From: Pseudomonadota bacterium
Lineage (GTDB): Bacteria; Desulfobacterota; Binatia; Binatales; Binataceae
Length of the DNA stretch: 55,326 nt
Direction of reading: 5' to 3'
Assembly: GCA_021324885.1 (NCBI GenBank)
Contig: JAJPIF010000022.1
Span: forward strand, 262,659 to 317,984
Both the position numbers and the translations under genes were made by a program. The notes beneath the pieces are model-generated. The model saw only the letters and a list, made by a program, of their open reading frames with translations, had not been told where the DNA came from and did not search any database. Shown piece after piece: positions 34,738-43,649 of this stretch; the first letter of the stretch is position 1, and each line of letters opens with the position of its first letter.

Positions 34738-35796
34738 TCAAGTAAAATCCGCCAGCGTCCTGATCAGCCGGTCATTGTCGGTTCTCGAGCGGATGCCGAT
34801 ACGATAAAGTCCCGGTCCCGCCCCCGGCAGGGCCGCCAGGTCGCGCACAACCATCCCATGTTCCCCCAGATGCTCAGTCAGAGGACGCGATTCGATGCGC
34901 ACTGCGAACAGGATGAAATTGCAGGCGGAGGGAAACACTTCGATGGCGGCAATCTTGCGCAGCTCCTGCTCGACATACTGGCGTTCGCATCGAAGCGACT
35001 GGCGGACTTGATCGCTCCAGCTCCGGGGTTGCGCCAGACATTCAATGCCGACGGCGGCGGCTGGGCCGCTTACCGACCACGGTTCGAGCGCGCGTGCAAG
35101 TCGGGCGGCAACGCTTTGGGCCGCGACCAGGTAGCCCAGACGCAGACCGGGAATGGCATAGAGCTTGGTCATCGAACGAACCACGATCAGGCGTTCATAT
35201 TCACTGATCAAGGCAATCGCGGAGCACTGATCGTCGGTCAATTCGATGAAGGCCTCGTCGATCACGCACCAACACCCCGACCTGGCGCATCGCTGCACAA
35301 TCGCGGAAACGGCCGCGAGTTCCAGGTGAGAGCCGGTAGGACTGTTGGGGCGGCCGAAGAACAAGGCGTCGGCGCCCTTGTCGAGGGCTGCGAAGATATC
35401 GGACAGATCGAACTGGAAGCCGCGTTCACGGCGCAGCGCGATCGGTGTCGGCGTGATGGACATGCTCAGCAGGCTGTTCGCGATTTCGCTGAAGGTGGGA
35501 ATTACAACGGCGGGACGGCTGGGCCTGAGCACCCGCGCGATCAGGTAAAAGAGCTGCGTCGAGCCGTTAGCGGCCAGCACATTTTGCGGGACCACCCCGA
35601 GATGACGGGCAATCGCGGCCGTCAAGGACGCCGCATAAGGCTCGGGGTAGACGGTGATAACCGCTGCCGCGCGATGATACGCTTCGAGCAGGCCCGGCGG
35701 CGGTCCCAATGGATTGATACTGACACTGAAATCGATCAGGCCGCCTCCTTCGGCCCCGCCGTGATGGCGATCGAAGGTTATTGTGTCCACAGCCAT
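34738..35796 (-). CDS. cobD: L-threonine-O-3-phosphate decarboxylase (CobD/CobC type)
   Basis: A fold-type I PLP enzyme of 352 residues. LIDFSVSINPLGPP is the typical CobD opening; FGRPNSPTG, CVIDEAFIEL and the PLP-lysine segment RSMTKLYAIPGLRLGY follow. CobD converts threonine phosphate to 1-aminopropan-2-ol phosphate, the linker that CbiB attaches to cobyrate. Histidinol-phosphate aminotransferase is the close alternative, but the cbiB and cbiZ neighbours decide for CobD. ATG 35796 overlaps the end of cbiB by 19 bases; an earlier start at 35853 would overlap more and lacks support. Confidence 0.88.
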   Translation of the reverse strand: MAVDTITFDRHHGGAEGGGLIDFSVSINPLGPPPGLLEAYHRAAAVITVYPEPYAASLTAAIARHLGVVPQNVLAANGSTQLFYLIARVLRPSRPAVVIPTFSEIANSLLSMSITPTPIALRRERGFQFDLSDIFAALDKGADALFFGRPNSPTGSHLELAAVSAIVQRCARSGCWCVIDEAFIELTDDQCSAIALISEYERLIVVRSMTKLYAIPGLRLGYLVAAQSVAARLARALEPWSVSGPAAAVGIECLAQPRSWSDQVRQSLRCERQYVEQELRKIAAIEVFPSACNFILFAVRIESRPLTEHLGEHGMVVRDLAALPGAGPGLYRIGIRSRTDNDRLIRTLADFT

Positions 35797-36755
35797 GACG
35801 ACACGATCCGCGCTAGCACCATGATAATGAAAGCGATGCTGGATTGGACCCACAACAGGCGGCGCGACGCGCTAATGTCGCTGATTTCGATTCCCCGCCG
35901 CGCCACGCCGATCAGGGGGCGCAATTCCGGCTGGCCGTCATATACCGCAAGGCCGCCAAGCTGGATTCCCAAAGCACCCGCCATCGCCGCTTCAGGAAAT
36001 CCGGCGTTTGGACTCGGATGGCGCCGCGCGTCTGCCCGGCACACGCATACGGCGTCGCGCACGCGCAATCGCAGAATTGCTGCCGCCGCGAACAGGCATC
36101 CCGCGCTCAGCCGGGCCGGGATCAGATTGGCCAAATCATCCAGGCGCGCGGCCCAACGGCCGAAAAAAAGATAACGCGCATCGGTATGGCCAATCATCGA
36201 ATCCAACGTGTTGATCGCCTTGTAAGCAATGGCAGCGGCCGGACCGCCGATAAACAGGTACATCAACGGCGCGATCACACCGTCGGAGGAGTTCTCAGCC
36301 ACCGATTCGACCGTTGCACGAACAAGGCCTTCTAAATCGAGGCTTTGTGGGTCGCGTCCGACCAGCGCGGGAATCGCGGCTCGTGCCGCGCTCAGATCCC
36401 CGCGCTCCAGTGCCCGTTGGACCGCCGCCGCCGCCGCGTCAAGCCCGCGCAAGGCAATCGTGGTCCAGGCGATGAGGGTAGCGAAAATTGCCGCGCAGAC
36501 CGCCCCGACAGCGGCGCCCGCCGCAATCAGGATCCACGTTGCCGCGACGGCGGCGAGTACAACCGCAATCGCCAACGCAGCGCCGCTGCGCAGGTCGTGT
36601 CGGGGCGTTCCGGTCCATAACCGCCGCTCGCCAAAATTGATGATCGCGCCGATCGCGCTTACCGGATGGGGCATCCATGATGGATCGCCCAACACCAAAT
36701 CGAGTGCGACGGCAGCGGTAATCAGACCGATGGGCAAATGCCAGGCAAAGTTCAC
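35778..36755 (-). CDS. cbiB: Adenosylcobinamide-phosphate synthase CbiB
   Basis: A 325-residue membrane protein. LDLVLGDPSWMPHPV is the CbiB hallmark; GLVRATVESVAENSSDGVIAPLMY and INTLDSMIGH are further family signatures, with several transmembrane helices (ITAAVALDLVLG, IAVVLAAVAATWILIAAGAAV). It amidates adenosylcobyric acid with aminopropanol phosphate. I chose GTG 36755 because it overlaps the cbiZ stop as GTGA; the open frame extends to 36839 inside cbiZ. Order cbiZ-cbiB-cobD. Confidence 0.92.
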   Translation of the reverse strand: MNFAWHLPIGLITAAVALDLVLGDPSWMPHPVSAIGAIINFGERRLWTGTPRHDLRSGAALAIAVVLAAVAATWILIAAGAAVGAVCAAIFATLIAWTTIALRGLDAAAAAVQRALERGDLSAARAAIPALVGRDPQSLDLEGLVRATVESVAENSSDGVIAPLMYLFIGGPAAAIAYKAINTLDSMIGHTDARYLFFGRWAARLDDLANLIPARLSAGCLFAAAAILRLRVRDAVCVCRADARRHPSPNAGFPEAAMAGALGIQLGGLAVYDGQPELRPLIGVARRGIEISDISASRRLLWVQSSIAFIIMVLARIVSSWLWTQ

Positions 36756-37480
36756 TTGATGCAACGCCGTAAAGCTGTCCGGCAAACGCGCATCGCGGCC
36801 TTTCCCACCAGCTCCCCGACCACGGTATGCTTGCCACAATAGATGTGTGCAGGCCCGCGCAGCGGCGACGCGACCACGACGCAGTCGGTCCCGGTTCCGG
36901 TCGCTGGCAGGCCGGTGCGCGTACTGCGAATACCTGCTTCAAGAACCGCAGCCGTGCGCGCCTCGATAGCTATCGCCAAGGCCTCGACCGTCGCGGACGG
37001 CGACAGCGCCTGGTTGATTACCAATGCAAGATTGATGGTGCCGGGCCGGATTATTGCGGCAGTCCCGGGGTCGCCGACGCGCAACGCGTTGGAACATCCC
37101 GCCGTACACCATGCCCCGACCATCAGGCGGTCGTGGGATACGGTGGTGTGGCTTACCCTCTGGATTTTCACCCCGGTCATCATCGCGACCGCGGTCCGAG
37201 GATTCATTGCCAGCCCCCGTACCAGGGCTTGGAGGTAGGGACCGGGATGTTCGGTGGCGGCGCGGTCTCCGATCGCGACCTGATGGTTGACGATCGCCCT
37301 GGCCCGCATCGCGCCGCCATTGAAAGGCGCCCAACTCAGAACTCTATGCACATCGGGCAGCAGGATTATCAGGCTGCGTCCTTCGATGCGCCACTGCCAC
37401 GGCTTGGGCGGTTTGCTTGATGCGCTGGTGCCCTTCGGCGTTGGGCGGGAGGGGAGTGCTCCCGCCCTGGGCTCTGCCAA
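36752..37480 (-). CDS. cbiZ: Adenosylcobinamide amidohydrolase CbiZ
   Basis: CbiZ cleaves the aminopropanol-phosphate side chain from adenosylcobinamide or cobamides, giving adenosylcobyric acid for re-use by CbiB. Family blocks: LSWAPFNGG, AMMTGVKIQRVS, ALRVGDP, GTINLALVINQALSPSA, and TGTGTDCVVVA with YCGKHTVVGELVG at the end. The start is uncertain. TTG 37480 is the first possible codon, 3 bp after tpx, but the first 13 codons contain a strong inverted repeat and the conserved part begins near residue 28; no ATG, GTG or TTG lies between. CbiZ is archaeal in origin and patchy in bacteria. Confidence 0.88.
   Translation of the reverse strand: MAEPRAGALPSRPTPKGTSASSKPPKPWQWRIEGRSLIILLPDVHRVLSWAPFNGGAMRARAIVNHQVAIGDRAATEHPGPYLQALVRGLAMNPRTAVAMMTGVKIQRVSHTTVSHDRLMVGAWCTAGCSNALRVGDPGTAAIIRPGTINLALVINQALSPSATVEALAIAIEARTAAVLEAGIRSTRTGLPATGTGTDCVVVASPLRGPAHIYCGKHTVVGELVGKAAMRVCRTALRRCIK
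37443..37467. terminator. Perfect inverted repeat after tpx
   Basis: GGGCGGGAG (37443-37451) and CTCCCGCCC (37459-37467) pair perfectly with a 7-base loop, 17 bp beyond the tpx stop. It may attenuate or end the tpx transcript, but it also lies in the annotated 5' end of cbiZ, which makes that start doubtful. Confidence 0.45.
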
Positions 37481-37483
37481 CCT

Positions 37484-38002
37484 TCAGGCCGCCTTCATGG
37501 CGGCTTGCAGCGCGGCATCATAGTTCGGATGCTCGCGGATCTCTTTGACGTATTCGCTGTAAACCACGTTGTCATTCTTGTCGACGACGAACACGGCGCG
37601 GCACAGCAGGCCGTTTTCCTTCATCAGCGTGCCGTACTTCTGACCGAAGTCGCGGTCGCGGTAGTCGCTGATGGTCGTGACCTTGTCCACTCCGGCGGCC
37701 CCGCACCAGCGGGCCTGCGCAAACGGCAAATCCATCGACACCGAAAGGATCTGGACATCTCCCGGCAGCTTGCCGGCCTCTTCGTTGAATCTGCGCGTTT
37801 CGGCGTCGCACACCGGCGTATCCAGCGAGGGAACGCTGGTGATGATCTTCACCTTGCCCTGAAACTTGTCCAAGCTGACCGGCGCGAGACCTTTGCCGAC
37901 CGCGTTGAAATTGGGGGCTTTCTGGCCGGGCTTTATCTCAGGGCCAACCAGCGTGACGGGATTCCCGCCCATCGTGACCGCGCCTTTGCGTTCTTCTGCC
38001 AT
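37484..38002 (-). CDS. tpx: Thiol peroxidase, atypical 2-Cys
   Basis: A 172-residue Tpx from ATG 38002 with AAGGAG about 8 bases upstream. Peroxidatic Cys65 sits in PSLDTPVCDAETRRF and resolving Cys100 in ARWCGAAGV, a spacing close to E. coli Tpx. SVSMDLPFAQARWC is the family block. It reduces lipid and other hydroperoxides using thioredoxin in the cytoplasm. It lies just upstream of the cobamide salvage genes, with a hairpin between; co-transcription is possible but functionally not obvious. Confidence 0.95.
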   Translation of the reverse strand: MAEERKGAVTMGGNPVTLVGPEIKPGQKAPNFNAVGKGLAPVSLDKFQGKVKIITSVPSLDTPVCDAETRRFNEEAGKLPGDVQILSVSMDLPFAQARWCGAAGVDKVTTISDYRDRDFGQKYGTLMKENGLLCRAVFVVDKNDNVVYSEYVKEIREHPNYDAALQAAMKAA

Positions 38003-38151
38003 TTTCGATCTCCTTGTCAAAGCCAAAAATGATAACTGACAGGTCCGCTTATCGCGGCCTGTTGGGAACATTGCGGCTTGGATTAGTGTCGAAGAAAGCG
38101 GCCGATCATGCAAGAAACAGGATCGCCCGCAGGGGCTCCGGCTGCAAACCG

Positions 38152-39159
38152 CTATTTCAAGAAAGGCAGCACCTCCAGACCGAATCGCTCCAGCGACCGC
38201 ATGGCCCTTGCCGGATCCAGACCGGGCAATTGGGTATTGATTATCAGGTCGGTGAGTTTGTCCTCCTCGATAATCCGGGCCAGGCGGCTGCGCACCTCGA
38301 CCGGCGGTCCCATTACGCTGACCCGCTTGAGACGCTCGGGTTCAGGGCGGATCTGCTCTCTGGAAATGTCGGTGCCCGCATGCTGCGAGAGCCATCTCCC
38401 ATAATGCTCCGCCCAGTACATCGAGGGTCCTTCGATATCCTTCCACGCCTGCTCGACGGAGTCGGCCACGTAAACCGTGCGGCTCCCGACGACGCTGAAT
38501 TGAGAGGGGTCTTTACCGAGAGCTTTGAGCGCGTCGTGATAAATTCTGATTGCGCCTGCAGCGCCGACCGTGGCAAACCCCAGACCCATCTGCGCCGCGC
38601 GCTGTATCCCTTTCGGCGCTCCGACTCCCCACAGCAGTTCCGGATGCGGCTGGCTGATCGGTCGGGGGAGCACGCGCACGTCGTGCAATTCGAAGTACTT
38701 GCCGTTGAAGCTGAAGCGCTCCCCCGTCCACGCGCGCTTGAGGATTTCGACGGTTTCCAGGGTGCGGCCCAGACGCTGCTTTTTATTGATTCCGAAAGCG
38801 GCGAATTCTTCGGCGCGATACCCCTGACCTACCCCGATGCGCAGCCGGCCGCCCGAAATTACGTCCACCACCGCGATATCTTCCGCCAGCTTGATCGGAT
38901 GGTAGAAAGGGAACAGCAGGACATAGGTGCCGATCTGGATGCGTTTGGTATGCGCCGCAATCGCCGCCGCCATCGGCATCAGCGAGGGCAAATAACCGTC
39001 ATCGGTCAGGTGATGCTCGGTCAACCAGATGGAGTCGAACCCGAGTTCTTCCGCACGCTCAATCTGCCTGAACATCGCGTCGTAAAGTTGACTGAAGCTA
39101 CGGCCCGACGCCGGCGGGTTGCGAAAATCAATCTGATAACCGAATTTGATCTGGCTCAT
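38152..39159 (-). CDS. LLM-class flavin-dependent oxidoreductase
   Basis: A 335-residue luciferase-like oxidoreductase from ATG 39159 (AAGGAAC upstream). IDFRNPPASGRSF opens it, LGFDSIWLTEHHLTDDGYLP holds the EHH strand, and VVDVISGGRLRIGVGQGYRAEEF is the cofactor loop. It is clearly paralogous to the LLM gene ending at 43650, sharing the DFRNPP start and the EHHxTDDGY segment. Divergent from an amidohydrolase gene. Cofactor and substrate unknown. Confidence 0.9.
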   Translation of the reverse strand: MSQIKFGYQIDFRNPPASGRSFSQLYDAMFRQIERAEELGFDSIWLTEHHLTDDGYLPSLMPMAAAIAAHTKRIQIGTYVLLFPFYHPIKLAEDIAVVDVISGGRLRIGVGQGYRAEEFAAFGINKKQRLGRTLETVEILKRAWTGERFSFNGKYFELHDVRVLPRPISQPHPELLWGVGAPKGIQRAAQMGLGFATVGAAGAIRIYHDALKALGKDPSQFSVVGSRTVYVADSVEQAWKDIEGPSMYWAEHYGRWLSQHAGTDISREQIRPEPERLKRVSVMGPPVEVRSRLARIIEEDKLTDLIINTQLPGLDPARAMRSLERFGLEVLPFLK

Positions 39160-39323
39160 GACTGGTTCCTTTTCCTTGCCGCTTTCAAAGACGCGCGCTT
39201 TCCGCATTACCCGATCGCGCCGCCGATGCCAAACTGTTGGTTCCCGCGCCCCCGTTTTGCCATAACATCTCAGGCTTGGGCGGCCGGCAAGCACTGACCA
39301 CGTCGGGAAGAAAAGGAGCGGTC

Positions 39324-40697
39324 ATGAGCGCTGAGATTTTGCTGAAGAACGTCAGACTGATCGATGGCCTGCGGGAACAACCGATCGAAAGGGCCGCGGT
39401 GTTGATTAGGGGCGACCGCATAGCGGCGGTCGAAACCGGCGAGATGGCCGCGCCGGCCGGCGCCCAAATCGTCGACCTTGGCGGCAAGACCGTAACCCCG
39501 GGACTGATAGACACCCATGTCCATACCGTGACCATCGGCGACGAGGGGCTCAAGCTGTTCATGGCCAACGGCATCACCTCGGTGCGCGATTGTGGCGCCA
39601 AACTGGAACTCGTACTGGCGATCAAAGAAGCGTTGGAATCGGGCCGCAAATTCGGACCGCGACTTTATTTCTGCGGACCGCTGCTCGACGGCGCCCAATC
39701 CAGTCTGCCCGGGGCAAGCGGCGCACTGATGACGCAGAATGTCCCGTCGCGCGAAGCGATACCCGCAATCGTCAAGCCGATCCTCGATGCCGGCGCCGAC
39801 TCCCTCAAATTATACTTCGGACTGACCGCGGACTTGGGCGAGGCGATCATCCGTTATGCGGACGGGCGCGTTCCCGTCACCGGCCACCTCGGATACATGC
39901 GCGCCAGCGAGGCCGTGAAGGCAGGAATTAACGGGCTGGAGCATATCAGCCCATCGGTCTTCAACGACGTCTGTCCCGCGCATCTGCGCTTCGGTCCGGG
40001 TACCTCGATGGCGGGGCGTCAATTCATGGAGCGATTGCGCGCTGGATGGCTGGGGGCCGATTTCTCGGCGCCGGAGGCGCGCGCTCTGATCGACGCGATG
40101 GCGCGGCGGCAGGTCGCGATGGGTACCACTATGAACATCAACTGGCTATTCAGAGTCGGATATGAGGGCGCGGCCCGCGATCGAGATCGTAAATACATAG
40201 TTCCAAAAATCCTGAGTGGGCGGCGCGAAACCGCACAGGCGCAGGGCAAGCTTTCCAATCCCGACTGGGATCTGTACTTCAGCCGCCTGGATCAAGCGAT
40301 AATAGATCAGGAACGCAGGGCCCTGGAAAAGCAGCAGGAATTTTGCCGCCGCCTGTTCGAGGCCGGCGGTCTGGTGGTAGGCGGGACAGACGCCGCAATT
40401 AATTATCCGCCGCCCGGGTTCTCTTTGATGCGCGAACTGGAATTGTTGGCCGAAGCGATCGGCGCGATGAACGCAATTCGGGCGGTAACGTCGAAAGCGG
40501 CAATCGCGCTGCGCAAGCAGGATGACATCGGCGCCGTTGCGCCGGGGCGGTTCGCCGACCTGGTTGTAATCGACAGCGATCCGCTGGCCGACATCACGCG
40601 CATGCGCAACATCAGCGCCGTCTTCAAGGGTGGCGTCCGGTACGATCCAGAATCGGTTCTGCTCGAACTGCCGGTTAACCCCAACTACCCGTCCTGA
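39324..40697 (+). CDS. Amidohydrolase (imidazolonepropionase/prolidase-like)
   Basis: A 457-residue amidohydrolase. GLIDTHVHTV is the first metal-binding strand (HxH), SLKLYF a possible carboxylated-lysine strand, VTGHLGY and GLEHISP give the barrel histidines, and VVGGTDAAIN the final aspartate. The end GRFADLVVIDSDPL is the usual composite beta-sandwich closure. ATG 39324 with AAAAGGAG upstream. This group includes metal-dependent prolidases and organophosphate-type hydrolases; no signal peptide is seen. Substrate unknown. Confidence 0.88.
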   Translation: MSAEILLKNVRLIDGLREQPIERAAVLIRGDRIAAVETGEMAAPAGAQIVDLGGKTVTPGLIDTHVHTVTIGDEGLKLFMANGITSVRDCGAKLELVLAIKEALESGRKFGPRLYFCGPLLDGAQSSLPGASGALMTQNVPSREAIPAIVKPILDAGADSLKLYFGLTADLGEAIIRYADGRVPVTGHLGYMRASEAVKAGINGLEHISPSVFNDVCPAHLRFGPGTSMAGRQFMERLRAGWLGADFSAPEARALIDAMARRQVAMGTTMNINWLFRVGYEGAARDRDRKYIVPKILSGRRETAQAQGKLSNPDWDLYFSRLDQAIIDQERRALEKQQEFCRRLFEAGGLVVGGTDAAINYPPPGFSLMRELELLAEAIGAMNAIRAVTSKAAIALRKQDDIGAVAPGRFADLVVIDSDPLADITRMRNISAVFKGGVRYDPESVLLELPVNPNYPS

Positions 40698-40745
40698 TTG
40701 GCGGCTGGCTCAGATCGAGGTTTATGCCGGGCGGCTGGAGCGAAA

Positions 40746-43505
40746 TCATGCCGCAAGCAGTTGGCGCAATACGTAGGGCAGGATGCCGCCGTGCTTGATA
40801 TACTCGACCTCTTCGGGCGTATCGACCCGCGCGATAACTTCGAACTCGCGCACCTTGCCGTCCTGCTCGGCGCGCACTTTGAGCGTTTGTCCGGGTTTCA
40901 GGCCCGCCGCGATCCCGCCGATCGAATACTCCTCGCGCCCCGTCAGTCCGAGCGTTTCGCGACTTTCGCCAGGCTTGAATTGCAGCGCCAGCACCCCCAT
41001 CCCGACTAGGTTGCTGCGATGGATCCGTTCGTAGCTCTCGGCAATCACCGCGCGCACGCCCAATAGCTGCGTGCCCTTGGCGGCCCAATCGCGCGAGGAG
41101 CCCGATCCATACTCCTTGCCGGCGATCACGATCAGCGGCACGTTCTCGGATCGATACTGCTCGGCTGCCTCGAAGATGGTTGTCCGGGCACCATCGGGCA
41201 GATGCAGCGTGTAGCCGCCCTCCACGCCGGGCACCAGCAGGTTGCGCAGCCGGATATTGGCAAACGTTCCCCGCACCATCACTTCGTGATTGCCGCGGCG
41301 CGCGCCGAATGAGTTGAAATCGACGGGCTGGACGCCCTTGGCAATCAGATAACGTCCCGCCGGACCGTCCGCCGGTATCGATCCCGCCGGCGAGATGTGA
41401 TCGGTGGTGACGCTATGACCGAGCATCGCCAGCACGCGGGCCTTGCTGATATCGGTCAGCGGCGCGGGCTTAACGCCGACCCCGTTAAAAAATGGCGGTT
41501 CCTTGACATAGGTCGAATCCTCCTGCCATCGGAACAGCTCGCCGCCGGGGACCTTCAATCCGCGCCAGCGCTCGTCACCGTCGAAAACCTGCGCATACTC
41601 GTTGCGGAACATTGCCGAGTCGATCGACTCAACCATCGCCTTTCGCACCTCCTCCGCAGTCGGCCAGATGTCCTTGAGGAATACCGGCCGGCCGTCCTTG
41701 TCGTTGCCGATCGGGCTGCTGGCCAGATTGACGTCGATGGTCCCTGCCAGCGCATAGGCGACGACCAGCGGCGGCGAGGCGAGATAGTTGAAGCGCACGA
41801 CGGGGTTGATGCGCCCCTCGAAATTGCGGTTGCCGCTTAGTACCGCCGTCGCCACCAGATTGTTGTGCTTGACCGCTGCCGCCAGCGCCTCAGCAATCGG
41901 ACCGCTGTTGCCGATACAGGTGGTGCATCCATACCCGACCAGATTGAAGCCTAGTTGTTCCAGATACTGGATCAGGCCGGCGCGCTTTAGATATTGCGTC
42001 ACGACCTTGGACCCGGGCGCAAGGCTGGTCTTGACCCACGGTTTGCTGCGCAAGCCGCGCTCCACCGCTTTTTTGGCCAGGATGCCTGCCCCCAACATCA
42101 CCGAGGGGTTGGAAGTGTTGGTGCAACTCGTGATCGCGGCGATCAGCACCGCGCCGTGACCAATCTCGACGCTCCCGGATTCGGTCTGGACCTTGGCAGT
42201 ATGCACCAGGTGTCCCAACTCGGATTCAGGCAGTACCTCCGCCGCGCCGTTGTCAGGATATCCGCCCTCGGCGACCCACTGTCCGAGCAAACCGGGATCA
42301 ACGCTTTTGATATGTTCGGCGATTTCCTTGACCAGTTGCTGGCGGTAGTCATGTTGAGCGTTGGACAGAGCGACCCGATCCTGCGGCCGCCGCGGTCCCG
42401 CCATGCTGGGCTCGATCCGGGACAAATCCAATTCCAGGGTATCGCTAAAGACCGGTTCGGGGGAGTTTGCGCTGTGGAACAGCCCCTGTTCCTTGCAGTA
42501 GGCCTCGACCAGTTTAACCTGGTGATCGGCGCGGCCGGTCAGGCGCAGGTAATCCAGCGTTTGCTGATCGACCGGAAAAAAGCCAATCGTGGCGCCGTAT
42601 TCGGGCGACATGTTGCCGAGCGTGGCGCGGTCGGCGATGGTCAGCGTGGCGAGTCCCGGACCATAGTATTCGACGAACTTGCCAACCACTCCCCGGGCCC
42701 GCAGCATCTGCGTAACCGTCAGCACCAGGTCGGTGGCAGTCGCGCCGGGGGCCAGTTCGCCGCTAAGCCGCACTCCGACCACTTCCGGAATCAGCATCGG
42801 CACCGATCGGCCGAGCATCGCTGCTTCGGCCTCGATTCCACCGACGCCCCATCCGACCACGCCGAGACCGTTGATCATCGTCGTATGCGAGTCGGTGCCC
42901 AGTACGGTGTCGGGATAGGCCTCGCCAGCGGTTGAAGCAAACACCACCGGCGCCAGGTATTCGAGATTGACCTGGTGGACGATCCCGGTATCGGGCGGCA
43001 CCACTCGGAAGTTGTTGAAGGCCTGCTGTCCCCAGCGCAGGAACAGGTAGCGCTCCTGGTTGCGTTGGAATTCAAGCTCGGCATTCCTGGCGAACGCGTC
43101 GCGGTTGCCGAAAAAATCAACCTGCACCGAATGGTCGATCACGAGGTCGGCGGGCTGGAGCGGGTTGACCTTGGCCGCGTTACCGCCCAGCCGTTTGACC
43201 GCATCGCGCATCGCCGCCAAATCTGCCACCACCGGCACCCCGGTGAAGTCCTGCAGCAGAACGCGAGCGGGCATGAAGGAGAACTCGCGCTCGGGCGGCT
43301 TGGGGCTCCATCGTGCGACCGTCTCGACCTGATCGCCGGTGACGACCGCGCCGTCTTCGCGCCGCAGCACGTTCTCGACCATCACCCGGATCGAATAGGG
43401 CAGGCGAGACAGATTGAAGCCGCGCCGCTCCAGCGCGTCGAGTTTGTAAATGGTGTATTTCTGCCCGTCTACTGCAAGGGTGGTACGCGCACCGAAACTG
43501 TCCAT
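40746..43505 (-). CDS. acnA: Aconitate hydratase A
   Basis: About 919 residues, the usual size for the AcnA/IRP1 branch. The [4Fe-4S] ligands are in SCTNTSNPSVM and GCTTCIGNSGP, and SSRDWAAKGT is the C-terminal active-site block; GTDSHTTMINGLG is present. It interconverts citrate and isocitrate in the TCA cycle. Start 43505 or 43511 (AGGA upstream suits both); the open frame to 43580 is unlikely to be used. It stands between an amidohydrolase and an LLM gene with no obvious functional partner. Confidence 0.97.
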   Translation of the reverse strand: MDSFGARTTLAVDGQKYTIYKLDALERRGFNLSRLPYSIRVMVENVLRREDGAVVTGDQVETVARWSPKPPEREFSFMPARVLLQDFTGVPVVADLAAMRDAVKRLGGNAAKVNPLQPADLVIDHSVQVDFFGNRDAFARNAELEFQRNQERYLFLRWGQQAFNNFRVVPPDTGIVHQVNLEYLAPVVFASTAGEAYPDTVLGTDSHTTMINGLGVVGWGVGGIEAEAAMLGRSVPMLIPEVVGVRLSGELAPGATATDLVLTVTQMLRARGVVGKFVEYYGPGLATLTIADRATLGNMSPEYGATIGFFPVDQQTLDYLRLTGRADHQVKLVEAYCKEQGLFHSANSPEPVFSDTLELDLSRIEPSMAGPRRPQDRVALSNAQHDYRQQLVKEIAEHIKSVDPGLLGQWVAEGGYPDNGAAEVLPESELGHLVHTAKVQTESGSVEIGHGAVLIAAITSCTNTSNPSVMLGAGILAKKAVERGLRSKPWVKTSLAPGSKVVTQYLKRAGLIQYLEQLGFNLVGYGCTTCIGNSGPIAEALAAAVKHNNLVATAVLSGNRNFEGRINPVVRFNYLASPPLVVAYALAGTIDVNLASSPIGNDKDGRPVFLKDIWPTAEEVRKAMVESIDSAMFRNEYAQVFDGDERWRGLKVPGGELFRWQEDSTYVKEPPFFNGVGVKPAPLTDISKARVLAMLGHSVTTDHISPAGSIPADGPAGRYLIAKGVQPVDFNSFGARRGNHEVMVRGTFANIRLRNLLVPGVEGGYTLHLPDGARTTIFEAAEQYRSENVPLIVIAGKEYGSGSSRDWAAKGTQLLGVRAVIAESYERIHRSNLVGMGVLALQFKPGESRETLGLTGREEYSIGGIAAGLKPGQTLKVRAEQDGKVREFEVIARVDTPEEVEYIKHGGILPYVLRQLLAA

Positions 43506-43649
43506 CGCCATCTTCCTGCTCGCATTCCTGGGATTTGGACTCCGCGCGTCAAGCGCAGGATACAGGTCCGTTAGATTCACAATAGCGCGGATCGGAGCGC
43601 CAAAAAAACTGCTGAGTCACGGCGAACGGATGCCGCCCGCGAACGGTAC

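Noticed and set aside
34858-36174. A 438-codon plus-strand frame over cobD and cbiB
   Set aside because: It is antisense to two well-recognised genes and has no family features.
41994-42935. A 313-codon plus-strand frame inside acnA
   Set aside because: Antisense to clear aconitase sequence with catalytic motifs; low-complexity product.
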